A DNA stretch of 46,509 nucleotides. Source: Candidatus Binataceae bacterium. Lineage in GTDB: Bacteria > Desulfobacterota > Binatia > Binatales > Binataceae. The notes under the pieces were generated by a model. It saw nothing but the letters and a program-made list of their open reading frames with translations, was not told the DNA's origin and ran no database searches. Each line of letters begins with the position of its first letter. The stretch's first letter is position 1. A program made the position numbers and the translations under genes. The stretch is taken from NCBI GenBank assembly GCA_015478645.1, contig JADMIL010000022.1, positions 1 through 46,509 of the forward strand, given 5' to 3'. This document shows, one piece after another, positions 27,013-36,514 of this stretch.

Positions 27013-29304
27013 ATGAAACCGCGTTACGACGCATTGGTAATCGGCACCGGCTTCGGTGGCGCGGTCGCCGCGTGCCGCCTCGCCCAGGCCGGTCTTGCGG
27101 TCGGCGTGATCGAGCGCGGCCGGCGCTATCCGAAGAATAGTTTTCCGCGCAATTGGAACAACCCGGCCGACGGCTGGCTGTGGCCGATCGGCCAGGGCCT
27201 GTTCGACGTCAAGCCAATCAATGAAATGATGGTCGTGCAGGGTGCCGGCTACGGCGGCGGATCGCTGATCTACGCCAACGTCCATCTGCGCGCGCCGGCC
27301 GATCTGTTCGCCGCCGGATGGCCTGCCGGATACAGCCGCGCGGCGCTCGACCCATATTATGACCTGGTCGCCTGGATGCTCGACATCAAGCCGATTACCG
27401 AGTCGCACCACCTGGGGATGCCGCCGAAGAGCGTCGCGATGCGCGAGGCGGCCGAACAACTCGGACGCGCGGCGCAGTTCTGCTATCCGAATATCGCGGT
27501 CGATTTCGGCGATCCCGACAAGGAGATGCCGAATCGCTTCGGCGTCAGCCAGCAGGGATGTAACTATTGCGGCGAATGCGATATCGGATGCAACCGGCTG
27601 GCCAAGAATACACTGGATCTCAACTACCTGGCGCTCGCCGAACGGCACGGCGCGGAGCCGTCTACCCAGTGCGAAGCGATTAAGATTTCGCCATCGGCCA
27701 ATGGCTATATAGTCACTTTCATAAATCACTTCGCGGGCGTTCGCGAAGAGACGGTCGAAGCGCCCGCCGTGTTCCTGTGCGCCGGCGCGGTTAATTCCAC
27801 CGAATTGCTGCTGCGTTGCCGCGACCAATACAAGACGCTGACCCAACTGAGTAATCGGCTCGGCCATAACTATTCGGGCAACGGAGATTTCATCGCGTTC
27901 GCTTTCGACACCGCGGCCCAACTCGAACCCTGGAAAGGCCCGACGATTACCACCGGCATCGTCTACGATAACGGTGCCGGGCCGGCCCGCAACTGGTTTA
28001 TCTTCGAGGAAGGCGGCTATCCGAGGGAGATCGCCGGGCTCTTGCAACTGCTTAATCCCGCCGGCGGCGCGCTCACCCCGACAATCACGATGACCCGCGC
28101 GGAAGTTGAACGCGCGCTCGGTGCGACGGGTGGCGCCGCGCTGAAACAGCCCTTCGCCGTGGGCAACAACAGCGCGGTGTTTCTCGCGATGGGCCGCGAC
28201 CGCGCCAACGGCCGCATCAAGCTCGTGCCGCCTGCATATAATCTCGCCGTGGAATGGGACGTGGCCGGCAACTTGCCGCTGTACGACGCGGAGGCCGGCT
28301 TCAGCGCGGATATCGCCGGAGCGCTCGGCGGCAAGGCCGCGCTCAATCCATTCTGGCAGCGGCTCCATATGCCCGCCTCGGTGCATAACCTGGGCGGCTG
28401 CACGATGGCCGACAATGCCGCCGCCGGCGTCACCAACGCCCACGGCGAAGTCTATGGCTACCCCGGGCTCTACGTCTTCGACGGCGCGATTTTGCCGATG
28501 GCCACCGGCGTCAACCCGTCGCATACGATTGCCGCGGTCGCCGAGCGCAACGTCGAGGCCGCGATCCGGCGCATCCGCGGCGACCCCGGATGGCGCGCGC
28601 CGGAAAATGCGCAGGCGCGCCCGGTGATCGATCCGCTCGCGCAAATAGCTATTCCACCAGGGGGAACCGCGGTGCCGAACACCACGCCGATCGGGCTCTC
28701 GTTTACCGAAACCATGAAGGGCTTTCTGGACCGCGGCCATAATCCGCCCGATGACTACACTGGCGCGGAGCGCGCGGGTCAGCTAGCCAACACCATCGTC
28801 GATTTCACACTGACTATTACTTTTCCCGACCTCGACGCCTCATTGGCCGACAAGGCGCACGGCGGTATCGCCGACGGCGTCGTCCGCGTCGCCGGCTTCA
28901 CGGCGCCAGCGGGTGCGCCGGTGAGCAACGGCGTCTTCAACCTGTTCATCGACACCAGCCAGGTATTCGAGCGCAAAATGCTCTACGCGCTGCCTTTCAC
29001 CGGCGCCGACGGCAAGCCCTATCTCCTCGACGGCTTCAAGGAGGTCAAGGATAACGGCAGCTTCGACGTATGGGGCGCCACCAGCACGCTCTACACCGCG
29101 ATCCGTGCGGGCCACGATCGCGCCGGCGCCGTGCTCGCCACCGGCATTATGCACATCCTGATCATGGATTTCATGCATCAGATCGGCACGTTCGAGATCT
29201 CCGGCACCAACGACCCGGCGAAAAAGGCCGCCGCACTTTCACGCTTCGGCGATATGTTCATGGGCACGCTGTGGGACGTATTCGTGAAACCACGGCTGCC
29301 TTGA
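27013..29304 (+). CDS. GMC oxidoreductase, cholesterol-oxidase-like, with extra C-terminal domain
   Basis: A 763-residue flavoprotein. The N-terminal FAD loop is VIGTGFGGAVAACRLAQAG (9-27), with VVQGAGYGGGSLIYANVHLR near 74-93 for flavin contact. Cys183, Cys186, Cys189 and Cys193 form CNYCGECDIGC, a CxxCxxCxxxC ferredoxin-like pattern seen in some cholesterol-oxidase relatives, which may hold a [4Fe-4S] cluster. The GMC C-terminal block follows (HNLGGCTMADN, then VFDGAILPMATGVNPSHTI with the catalytic His/Asn region), ending near 540. Residues about 570-763 form an additional domain (SFTETMKGFLDRGHN, then MHILIMDFMHQIGTFEISG) of unknown role. No signal peptide. It is followed 31 bp later by an alpha/beta-hydrolase, an order known from fused sterol/alcohol oxidases. 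The substrate is unknown. Confidence 0.9.
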   Translation: MKPRYDALVIGTGFGGAVAACRLAQAGLAVGVIERGRRYPKNSFPRNWNNPADGWLWPIGQGLFDVKPINEMMVVQGAGYGGGSLIYANVHLRAPADLFAAGWPAGYSRAALDPYYDLVAWMLDIKPITESHHLGMPPKSVAMREAAEQLGRAAQFCYPNIAVDFGDPDKEMPNRFGVSQQGCNYCGECDIGCNRLAKNTLDLNYLALAERHGAEPSTQCEAIKISPSANGYIVTFINHFAGVREETVEAPAVFLCAGAVNSTELLLRCRDQYKTLTQLSNRLGHNYSGNGDFIAFAFDTAAQLEPWKGPTITTGIVYDNGAGPARNWFIFEEGGYPREIAGLLQLLNPAGGALTPTITMTRAEVERALGATGGAALKQPFAVGNNSAVFLAMGRDRANGRIKLVPPAYNLAVEWDVAGNLPLYDAEAGFSADIAGALGGKAALNPFWQRLHMPASVHNLGGCTMADNAAAGVTNAHGEVYGYPGLYVFDGAILPMATGVNPSHTIAAVAERNVEAAIRRIRGDPGWRAPENAQARPVIDPLAQIAIPPGGTAVPNTTPIGLSFTETMKGFLDRGHNPPDDYTGAERAGQLANTIVDFTLTITFPDLDASLADKAHGGIADGVVRVAGFTAPAGAPVSNGVFNLFIDTSQVFERKMLYALPFTGADGKPYLLDGFKEVKDNGSFDVWGATSTLYTAIRAGHDRAGAVLATGIMHILIMDFMHQIGTFEISGTNDPAKKAAALSRFGDMFMGTLWDVFVKPRLP

Positions 29305-29335
29305 CCGGCGCGTTCCTTAAAAGGGGGAATTGACA

Positions 29336-30382
29336 ATGCCGTTACCCAGTCCCGAAATTTACTCAGTCAAGACGCCCGACGGCGTCGATCTCACCCTGAC
29401 TCGTTATCGCGGCGGCGACAAGGGTCCCGTGATGCTCGCGCATGGCGCAGGCGTATGGAGCGGGATGTTCATGCTGCCGACGATCGGCGAGCATTTCGCC
29501 GATTACACGGTCAAGAACGGCTACGACACCTGGCTGCTCGATTGGCGCGCGAGCATCAAGTTGCCCTTGCGGCAGTTCACGATGGACGAGGCCGCGGTCA
29601 ACGATTTTCCCGCGGCGGTGCGCTTTATCCGCGATACCACGCGCGCGCAGTCGGTTCAGGCCGTGGTCCATTGCGCGGGCTCGAGCACATTTTTTCTCGC
29701 GCTGGCCGACGGTCTGCTGCCCGATATTCGCTGCGTAACGTGCTCGCAGATTGCGCTGCATTACCAGCCGCCGGCCGCCACCGAGATCAAATGCGCATTG
29801 CATCTCGGCGAAGCGCTCGAGAGTATTGGACTGAGTTATCTGTCGGCCGGGGAAGATCCCGGCGATCCGATCTTTCAGGCCATCTTCACCAAAATGGTCA
29901 ATGCCATTAACCATCAGTGCGACAGCTCCGTATGCCATCGCATCACATTTATGTATGGCGAGCTCTATCGCCACGAACAGCTCAACGCCGTTACGCACAG
30001 CCGCCTGGCCGAGCAGTTTGGCAAGTGCAATATAACGGCCTTTCGCCATCTGGCGCAGATGGTGCGCCGCGGCGAGGCGGCCAAATTCGATTACGGCGCG
30101 GCCGAGAATCTCAGGCGCTACGGCAGTTCCGTGCCGCCGAGCTATCTCAAGTCCGAACATCTGAAGCTGCCGATAACCTTTGTCTCAGGCGCGCTCAACC
30201 AGACTTTCCTGCCCGTCTCGACTGAGAAAACCTACGACTGGCTATGCGCCGCGAACGACCCCAAACTATACAAGCGTCATCTGGTTCCGGCGTACGGCCA
30301 TATCGACGGATTCATGGGCTTTCAGGCGAACCGCGACGTCTATGGAATGTTCCTCGAGCAATTGGAGAGCTGCCCGGCCTAG
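29336..30382 (+). CDS. Alpha/beta-hydrolase with a probable Cys nucleophile, partner of the GMC oxidase
   Basis: A 348-residue alpha/beta-hydrolase fold protein. MLAHGAGVWSGMFMLP (33-48) supplies the oxyanion-side loop and GYDTWLLDWRAS (62-73) is the following strand. The nucleophile elbow, normally GxSxG, reads VHCAGSS with Cys113 at the central position. The catalytic His is likely in PAYGHIDGFMGF near the C-terminus. A Cys nucleophile occurs in dienelactone hydrolases, so the enzyme may still be active. The ATG at 29336 has AAGGGGG upstream; a TTG two codons earlier is less likely. The gene is 31 bp after the GMC oxidase on the same strand, and the pair probably act on one lipid-like or sterol substrate, an inference from context only. 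Confidence 0.85.
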   Translation: MPLPSPEIYSVKTPDGVDLTLTRYRGGDKGPVMLAHGAGVWSGMFMLPTIGEHFADYTVKNGYDTWLLDWRASIKLPLRQFTMDEAAVNDFPAAVRFIRDTTRAQSVQAVVHCAGSSTFFLALADGLLPDIRCVTCSQIALHYQPPAATEIKCALHLGEALESIGLSYLSAGEDPGDPIFQAIFTKMVNAINHQCDSSVCHRITFMYGELYRHEQLNAVTHSRLAEQFGKCNITAFRHLAQMVRRGEAAKFDYGAAENLRRYGSSVPPSYLKSEHLKLPITFVSGALNQTFLPVSTEKTYDWLCAANDPKLYKRHLVPAYGHIDGFMGFQANRDVYGMFLEQLESCPA

Positions 30383-30401
30383 CGGCAAGTGCACCGTCGG
30401 C

Positions 30402-31676
30402 CTACTTGATGCGCCGGGTCGGCGCGGCGCGATCGGCGCGGACCATGCCGCGCGTCACCGCGTCATCGCCGAAGCGGCGCGCGACCGCGTCGAGCGCGCG
30501 ATTGAGCCGATCGCTGCGCGCGGCGGCGCCATTGGGCGAATCGAACAGACCGAGTTGCGCCGGCGCCGCGCGTTCGAGGTTATGCACCTGGATACCCGCC
30601 AGCCGGACCTTATCGCGCTCGGTCACGCGCTCGATGAGCGCGACGGCGCGGCGCGCGATCGCCGCGCTGTCGTCGGTCGCCGAATTGAGCGACGCGCTGC
30701 GCGTGATGATCGGATAGCGGCCGCCGCCCAGCGGACGGGCCAGCTTGAGCTTCAGCGTGAGCGTGCGGGCGCGCACCGCGTCGGTCCGCAGCCGGCGCCC
30801 AATCGCGTCGGCATGCGCGATCAGCACGCGGCGCAGATCGAGCGATCGCAGTTCCAGGTCGTGCTCGAAGGTGCTCTCCTCGCCGTAGGATCTGCGCTGC
30901 CAGTCGGCCAGCACGGGACGCGCATCGCGCGCGTGCGCCATCTCGCCGAGACGTGTGCCCGCCATACCGAAGAGCGCCTTGAGCCGCGCTGCGTCATGCG
31001 CCGCCAGGTCGCCGATCGTGCGGATTCCCGCGCGATGCATCGCGGCGAGCGTCACCCGTCCGACGCCCCACAGGCGCTCGACCGGCAGCGGTTGCAGGAA
31101 CTCGCGCAGGTGCTCGGGGCCCAGGCACAGCAGGCCGTCGGGCTTGGACATGTCGCTCAGAATCTTGGCTGCCATCTTGGTCGGCGCCACGCCCACCGAG
31201 ACGATCAGGCCGGTGCGCTCGAGCACGCGCCGCTTGAGGGCGCGCGCCACTTCGATCGGCGCTCCGAGCAGCCGCTCGCTGCCGGTCAGATCGAGGAACG
31301 CCTCATCGAGCGAGAGCGGCTCGACGATCGGGCTGAAGCTCTCGAACACTTCGCGAATCGCCCGCGAGATTTCCGCGTAGCGCTCCATCCGGCCGCGCAC
31401 GAAGATTGCCTCGGGACATAGTTGCCGCGCCGCCGCCGTCGGCATCGCCGAATGCACGCCGAACTTGCGCGCCTCATATGACGCCGAGGTGACCACGCCG
31501 CGCGCGGCACTGCCGCCGACGATCACCGGCTTGCCGCGCAGCTCGGGATTGTCGAGCATTTCGACCGCCGCGTAAAAGGCGTCCATGTCGGCGTGGGCGA
31601 TCACGCGCTCCCAGCCCGCCGTCGCGGCGGATTGCGAGTTGGTTCCGTTCGCTTCGCCGGGAGCTTTCATGGTCAT
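30402..31676 (-). CDS. dinB: DNA polymerase IV (DinB, Y family)
   Basis: A 424-residue translesion polymerase. IAHADMDAFYAAVE (26-39) and SLDEAFLD (about 121-128) carry the catalytic acidic residues; GGSAARGVVTSASYEARKFG is the steric-gate region; SVGVAPTKMAAKILSDMSKPDG and LWGVGRVT (helix-hairpin-helix) follow, with the little-finger domain from about 250. QLGLFD near residue 380 matches the QLxLF beta-clamp binding motif. No LexA box was recognised near the start. It converges on the alpha/beta-hydrolase gene with a 19-bp gap. Confidence 0.95.
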   Translation of the reverse strand: MTMKAPGEANGTNSQSAATAGWERVIAHADMDAFYAAVEMLDNPELRGKPVIVGGSAARGVVTSASYEARKFGVHSAMPTAAARQLCPEAIFVRGRMERYAEISRAIREVFESFSPIVEPLSLDEAFLDLTGSERLLGAPIEVARALKRRVLERTGLIVSVGVAPTKMAAKILSDMSKPDGLLCLGPEHLREFLQPLPVERLWGVGRVTLAAMHRAGIRTIGDLAAHDAARLKALFGMAGTRLGEMAHARDARPVLADWQRRSYGEESTFEHDLELRSLDLRRVLIAHADAIGRRLRTDAVRARTLTLKLKLARPLGGGRYPIITRSASLNSATDDSAAIARRAVALIERVTERDKVRLAGIQVHNLERAAPAQLGLFDSPNGAAARSDRLNRALDAVARRFGDDAVTRGMVRADRAAPTRRIK

Positions 31677-31749
31677 GCACGCGCCTTCGCATTATCGCAC
31701 GATGCGGCGATTCGCGGCATCGTGCGGCGCGGACGCCCGGCGGCGACGC

Positions 31750-33207
31750 TTATCCGATAGCCGGCGCGAGTTGCGCAAAAATCGCTTCGGCTGCGCGCTC
31801 GCCACTGGCGATACAATCCGGGATGCCCACGCCGCGCAGATACGCGCCGGCCAGCGCGAACCCCGCGATTGAAGCGCTCATTCGTTCGATCTCCGCGACC
31901 CGGGCGAGATGGCCCACAGTGTACTGCGGCATCGATCGCGGCCATCGCCGCACGTACCCGAAGGCCGGCTCGGCGGTCACGCCGAGCAGGCTTGAGAACT
32001 CGGCGCACGCCGCGGCGATCATCGCGGCGTCATCCATTTCCATCAGCGAAGTCTGCAGCGCGCCGCCGACGAAGACCCGCGCGAGCACCATCGCCGCCGG
32101 TGCGCGGCCGGCGAACTTGAGGCTCGAGAAGCTGCCCGCGATGATCCGGCGCCCCTCGGCAATCGGCACGACGAAGCCGAACGCGTCCGGCGCATGCGGA
32201 AAATCCGCTGCGCGATACGCCAGGTTGACGGTTGCCGCCGAAGCGTAGGTTAGATCGGCGAGCGTCGCGGCAAGGTCGCGGTCGAGCGGCTGGACAAGCG
32301 GGGCGATCGCGAACGAGGGCGCGGCGCAGATCACGGCGTCGGCGATCGCCACGGAGCCGTCGCGAAACTTTAGCCGCCACGCCGGTGTTTCACCGGTGGG
32401 CGTCAGCGCGGCGAGTTCCGCGCCCATCCGCGCGCGATAATGGATCGATTCCTCGAGCCGCGCCGCGATCGCCCGCACCAGCGTTTCGATGCCGCCGCGA
32501 AAGCTGACGAAGAGGCTCCAGCGCGCGCCGCTGGTGCCGCGCAGCTCGGCCGTGCGCGCCCGCGCCGCCGCCCGCAGGCCGCGAATCACGCTGCCGTAGC
32601 GGCGTTCCATCTCGACAAAGCGCGGCAGCGATGCGCCGATACTCAGCGTCGCCGGGTCGGCGGTGTAGATGCCGCCGGCCAGCGGCTGCGCGATCCGCTC
32701 CAGGGTCTCACGGCCGAGGCGCCGGATCACGAACGACGCGAGGCTCTCGTCGGCGTCGCGGCGGCGGCGTGGAATCAGCGGCTCGATCGCGATGCGGAGT
32801 TTGCCGCGCGCACTGAACAACGGGCTTTTGAACAACGGACCGAGCCAGGTCGGCGCAAGCAGCGAAAAGCCCTCAGGGATCGCTACCAGCCGCCCGTCGC
32901 GCACGACGAGAGTCTTGCGGAACTGCTCCTGCGTCGCGATCTGCTCGCCGGCGAGTCCGAGCCGTTCGGCGAGCTTGATCGCCGCGGGTTTCTCCGACAG
33001 AAACGAATCCGCGCCGGTCTCGATCACGAAGCCCTCGCGGCGGATCGTTTCGAGCGCGCCGCCCAGCCGCGCACCGCGTTCGTAGAGGTCCACCACCAGC
33101 GGAATTTCGTGTGCGACGGCGAGTTCGCGCATCCGATGCGCCGCGGCGAGACCGCTGATTCCGCCGCCGATTACCGCGACGCGGCGCGGCCGCTCGACGT
33201 GGTCCAT
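31750..33207 (-). CDS. hemY: Oxygen-dependent protoporphyrinogen/coproporphyrinogen oxidase (HemY/HemG type)
   Basis: A 485-residue FAD protein that oxidises porphyrinogens late in heme synthesis. RRVAVIGGGISGLAAAHRM (the FAD loop), ARLGGALETIRREGFVIETGADSFL, the PLAGGIYTADPATLS block and the C-terminal AGAYLRGVGIPDCIASGERAAE flavin-binding block are typical. Start ATG 33207 lies just before the FAD loop; an upstream TTG would add an Arg/Gly-rich stretch. It follows hemH by 36 bp. Whether it acts on protoporphyrinogen IX or coproporphyrinogen III is not resolved by sequence; a HemQ gene, which would mark the coproporphyrin route, is not in the window. Confidence 0.93.
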   Translation of the reverse strand: MDHVERPRRVAVIGGGISGLAAAHRMRELAVAHEIPLVVDLYERGARLGGALETIRREGFVIETGADSFLSEKPAAIKLAERLGLAGEQIATQEQFRKTLVVRDGRLVAIPEGFSLLAPTWLGPLFKSPLFSARGKLRIAIEPLIPRRRRDADESLASFVIRRLGRETLERIAQPLAGGIYTADPATLSIGASLPRFVEMERRYGSVIRGLRAAARARTAELRGTSGARWSLFVSFRGGIETLVRAIAARLEESIHYRARMGAELAALTPTGETPAWRLKFRDGSVAIADAVICAAPSFAIAPLVQPLDRDLAATLADLTYASAATVNLAYRAADFPHAPDAFGFVVPIAEGRRIIAGSFSSLKFAGRAPAAMVLARVFVGGALQTSLMEMDDAAMIAAACAEFSSLLGVTAEPAFGYVRRWPRSMPQYTVGHLARVAEIERMSASIAGFALAGAYLRGVGIPDCIASGERAAEAIFAQLAPAIG

Positions 33208-33243
33208 CGCGTTTACGCGCCCCCCTGCGCCGCGCTCACCCAA

Positions 33244-34209
33244 TCAACCCTGAGGCGGTGGCGGCGCGAGATATGGCCGCGCGATCGCCGCCATCATTTC
33301 GATAAACCGCGGATGATCCCCGACCGTCGCCGCGCGCACCATCGCCACGCCCGCATCGCGTGCGGCCGCCGCCGCCTCGACGTCGAGATCATAGAGCACC
33401 TCGACGTGGTCGCAGAGAAATCCGATCGGCACGACCACCGCGGCGCGGCCCTTGAGTTCGCGCAGGATCGCAACGACGTCGGGCTCGAGCCACGGATCGC
33501 GCGGGCTGCCGCTACGGCTCTGGTAGCCGACGCACCATCTCGCCCGGCCCAGTGCCACGGCCGCGAGCGCCGCCGACTCCTCGAGTTGTGCGACGTAGGG
33601 CGCCCGCGCGGCCATCGCAAGCGGGATACTATGGGCGGTGAAGATCAGTTCGGCGCCGTCGCGATCGGCGGACGCGAGGCGCGCGATCGCGTCGCGCGTG
33701 CGGTCGGCGACCGCCGCGATAAAGCGGGGATCGGCATGCCACGGCGGCGGATAGACGATCGCGGGCGCCGCCGCGCCAATTCGCGCGCGCGCCTCCTCGA
33801 CGTCGGCCCGGTAGCGCTCCCAGCTCGCCTCGCATCGATGGGCCGCAAGGACCAGGCCGAGCGCGCGGGTGACGCCGCGCGCCGCCAGATCGCGAAGGGC
33901 ATCCTCGATGAACGGCCGGGCGTTGCGCAGGCCCACGACCACCGGCACGCCGGCGCCGGCGCGAGCGAGCATTTCGCGCAGTGCGAGCGCCTGGCGCGCC
34001 GTGAGATCGTTGTACGGCGAGCGTCCGCCGAGCACCTCGTAGTGATGCACCACGGCTTCGTAGCGATCGCGCGGCACCGGGCGGCCCGCCAGCACGCGAT
34101 CGAGGAAGGGGCGGATTTCGCCGGGCTCCGTTGGGCCGCCAAAACCGATCAGCATCACCGCGCCGCAGGCTTCGCCGGCCAGCGGGTCATTGCTCAGTTG
34201 AATAGCCAT
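33244..34209 (-). CDS. hemH: Ferrochelatase (HemH)
   Basis: A 321-residue enzyme inserting iron into the porphyrin ring. AVMLIGFGGPTEPGEIRPFL opens the protein, YEVLGGRSPYNDLTARQA follows, the catalytic His is in FTAHSIP (about 190-196), and GFLCDHVEVLYDLD carries the conserved Glu. WCVGYQSRSGSPRDPWLEPD is the highly conserved loop between them. No cysteine cluster for an Fe-S centre is evident. The gene sits between the hemD-hemE fusion (85 bp) and hemY (36 bp), the order hemE-hemH-hemY found in Bacillus. Confidence 0.95.
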   Translation of the reverse strand: MAIQLSNDPLAGEACGAVMLIGFGGPTEPGEIRPFLDRVLAGRPVPRDRYEAVVHHYEVLGGRSPYNDLTARQALALREMLARAGAGVPVVVGLRNARPFIEDALRDLAARGVTRALGLVLAAHRCEASWERYRADVEEARARIGAAAPAIVYPPPWHADPRFIAAVADRTRDAIARLASADRDGAELIFTAHSIPLAMAARAPYVAQLEESAALAAVALGRARWCVGYQSRSGSPRDPWLEPDVVAILRELKGRAAVVVPIGFLCDHVEVLYDLDVEAAAAARDAGVAMVRAATVGDHPRFIEMMAAIARPYLAPPPPQG

Positions 34210-34294
34210 TAGGGTGCGCGCCCGCCGTAATAGTCAGTTGGCGGAGAATAGTTATAATGCCGCAAGGAATGTCCCGATACTCATAGCGCGATAG

Positions 34295-36274
34295 TCATCG
34301 GCGCGCGCTCATCTCATGGACCGCGTCGACCAGGGCGATCACGTGGCCGACCGGCGTTTCGGGCAGGATCCCGTGGCCGAGGTTGAAGATGTGGCCCGGA
34401 CGGCCCTGCGCGCGCTCGAGGATCGCGCGCGCCCGCCGGCGGATTTCCGCGGCGCCGGCAAACAGCGCGATCGGATCGAGGTTGCCCTGTACGGCGACGC
34501 CGGGGCCGAGCCGATCCCACGCCTCGCGCAGATCGACGCGCCAGTCGAGGCCGATTACATCGCCACCCGCCTCGCGCATCAGTTCGAGCAGGTTGCCGGT
34601 CACGGTGCCGAAATGGATCACCGGCACGCCCGGCCGCACCGCCGCGATCACGCTGCGGGTATGCGGCAGCACGAAGCGCCGATAGTCGTCGGGCGAGAGG
34701 CTGCCGACCCAGCTATCGAAGAGCTGCACGATATCCGCGCCGGCCGCGATCTGCATATTGAGATAGTCGGCGGTGACGCGCGCGATCATCTCCATCATGC
34801 GATGCCACGTGGCGGACTCGGTGTACATCAGGGTTTTGGTCGCCTGGTACTGGCGCGACGATCCGCCTTCGATCAGATACGAGGCGAGCGTGAAGGGCGC
34901 GCCGGCGAAACCGATCAGCGGCGTGCGATCGCCGAGCGCGCGGCGCACCAGGCGGATCGACTCGGCGACGTAGCCGAGCGCGTCGGCCGCGGCGACCGGC
35001 GGAATCCGATCGAGGTCGGCCGCCGAGCGCAACGGACGATCGATCACCGGCCCGTCGCCCTTTTCGTAACGCAGTCCGACACCCATCGGGACCAGCGGCA
35101 GCAGGATGTCGGCGAAAATGATCGCGGCATCGACGCCCAGCCGAGCGACCGCGGTGGTCGTGACTTCGGCCGCAAGGTCGGGCTGCTGGCATAGTTCGAG
35201 AAACGAATAGCGGTCGCGCACGCGCCGATACTCCGGCATGTAGCGACCCGCCTGCCGCATCAGCCAGATCGGCGTATACGGCGTCGGCTCGCGGCGGCAC
35301 GCCCGCATGATCGGATGATCGTGCAGGGCGCCGCGCTGCGCCGCATCGGCCGCCTGCGGATCGGATCGTTGCGCGAGCGCTTCGCCGCGTCCGGCCGCTT
35401 GCGCCGCGCGCGACGTGCCGCGCTTGCGTGCGAGGATCGATCCGCCGCGCACTGCGGCCTCCTTGATCAGATGGCCGAGCTTCGCATGCTCCGGTTCGAG
35501 GTCCACCGCGATCCCGCGTCCGCGCAATTCCTGGGTGCAGACCGGCCCGATCGAGGCGACCACCAGCGTGCCGAGTCCGCGGATTAACGCGCCGCCGGCG
35601 CCGTCGGCATCCGCCATCTGCATCAGGTTGGTGACCTGATTCGAGCTGGTGAAGAGCGCGATATCGGCCTCGCCCGCCGCGATTGCACCGATCGCCACGC
35701 GCAGCGGCGCGCGATCGACTGGCAGCGTCCAGCGGTAGACGGGCACCCCCGTCACGATCGCGCCGCGCGCCTCGAGTCCGGCGTTGAGGTCACGATTGGT
35801 CGAGCCGTATTCCTGCACCGCGACGCGTTTGCCCGCCAGTTCGATCTGCGCGGCCATGCACGCGAGCACCTCGCGCCAGGTGTTGGGCTCGGGAATCGTG
35901 ATCGTCGGCGCGAGCCCCAGCCCGCGCATCGCGGCGACCGGTTTGGGTCCGCGCGCGACGGTCACGATCCGCCCGAGCGCGGCCACCAGCGCGGCGCGAT
36001 CGTGGCGCGTCTCCATCACGCGGAACAGTTCGCGCACGCCGACTCCGGTGAGAAAGATCGCGGCGTCGAGATCGCCCGCCAGGATGCGCGCGGCGAAATC
36101 CAGCGCGGCGTGATTATCCTCGAGCGGCACCTCGCGCATCGACGGCGCGATAATCGCGCGCCCGCCAAAACGCTCGATCAGCGTGCGCGTCTCGGCCGCC
36201 ATCCGGCTCTCGAACGCGACCACGCGCAATCCCTTGAAGTCGGGATTACTGCTGTTTTCCGTCGTCGAATCCAT
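34295..36274 (-). CDS. HemD-HemE fusion: uroporphyrinogen-III synthase plus uroporphyrinogen decarboxylase
   Basis: A single 659-residue protein with two heme enzymes. Residues about 14-275 are uroporphyrinogen-III synthase (LRVVAFESRMAAE, AAIFLTGVGVRELF, GKRVAVQEYGSTNRDL, ADIALFTSSNQVTNL, ASIGPVCTQELRGRGI). A linker of about 45 residues rich in Ala, Arg and Gln follows. Residues about 318-659 are a full-length uroporphyrinogen decarboxylase (PIWLMRQAGRYMPEYR with the catalytic-site Arg residues, FADILLPLVPMG, IGFAGAPFTLASYLIEG, FNLGHGILPETP). The two catalyse consecutive steps from hydroxymethylbilane to coproporphyrinogen III. The frame is continuous with no internal ribosome site evident. 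The decarboxylase half would be named hemE and the synthase half hemD. Confidence 0.92.
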   Translation of the reverse strand: MDSTTENSSNPDFKGLRVVAFESRMAAETRTLIERFGGRAIIAPSMREVPLEDNHAALDFAARILAGDLDAAIFLTGVGVRELFRVMETRHDRAALVAALGRIVTVARGPKPVAAMRGLGLAPTITIPEPNTWREVLACMAAQIELAGKRVAVQEYGSTNRDLNAGLEARGAIVTGVPVYRWTLPVDRAPLRVAIGAIAAGEADIALFTSSNQVTNLMQMADADGAGGALIRGLGTLVVASIGPVCTQELRGRGIAVDLEPEHAKLGHLIKEAAVRGGSILARKRGTSRAAQAAGRGEALAQRSDPQAADAAQRGALHDHPIMRACRREPTPYTPIWLMRQAGRYMPEYRRVRDRYSFLELCQQPDLAAEVTTTAVARLGVDAAIIFADILLPLVPMGVGLRYEKGDGPVIDRPLRSAADLDRIPPVAAADALGYVAESIRLVRRALGDRTPLIGFAGAPFTLASYLIEGGSSRQYQATKTLMYTESATWHRMMEMIARVTADYLNMQIAAGADIVQLFDSWVGSLSPDDYRRFVLPHTRSVIAAVRPGVPVIHFGTVTGNLLELMREAGGDVIGLDWRVDLREAWDRLGPGVAVQGNLDPIALFAGAAEIRRRARAILERAQGRPGHIFNLGHGILPETPVGHVIALVDAVHEMSARR

Positions 36275-36514
36275 CGGCCGTCAGGCTGATCTCCGCGTTT
36301 CGATTAATTGGCGCACCGCCCGCCGCGATCGCGCCGCGCGCGATCCATCTTGATGCGCTTTGCGGCGCCGCGCTATCGCCGCGCCGCACGCCTCGCTCGC
36401 CAAAGAGTATCGCCGATAGGGCGACGCGCAAAGCGCCGCCCGCGCCGCCACCGTCGTTTTGCCACTTCCACCGCGCCTATGTTACGACTTCCCAATGGAG
36501 GTTCAACGATTACC

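Noticed and set aside
26935-28740. A 601-codon open frame opposite the GMC oxidoreductase
   Set aside because: Antisense to strong FAD and GMC motifs; no similarity of its own.
36275-36514. Upstream extension of the crotonase gene from 36308
   Set aside because: The added 69 residues are Arg/Ala-rich with no similarity; the ATG at 36515 matches the family start.
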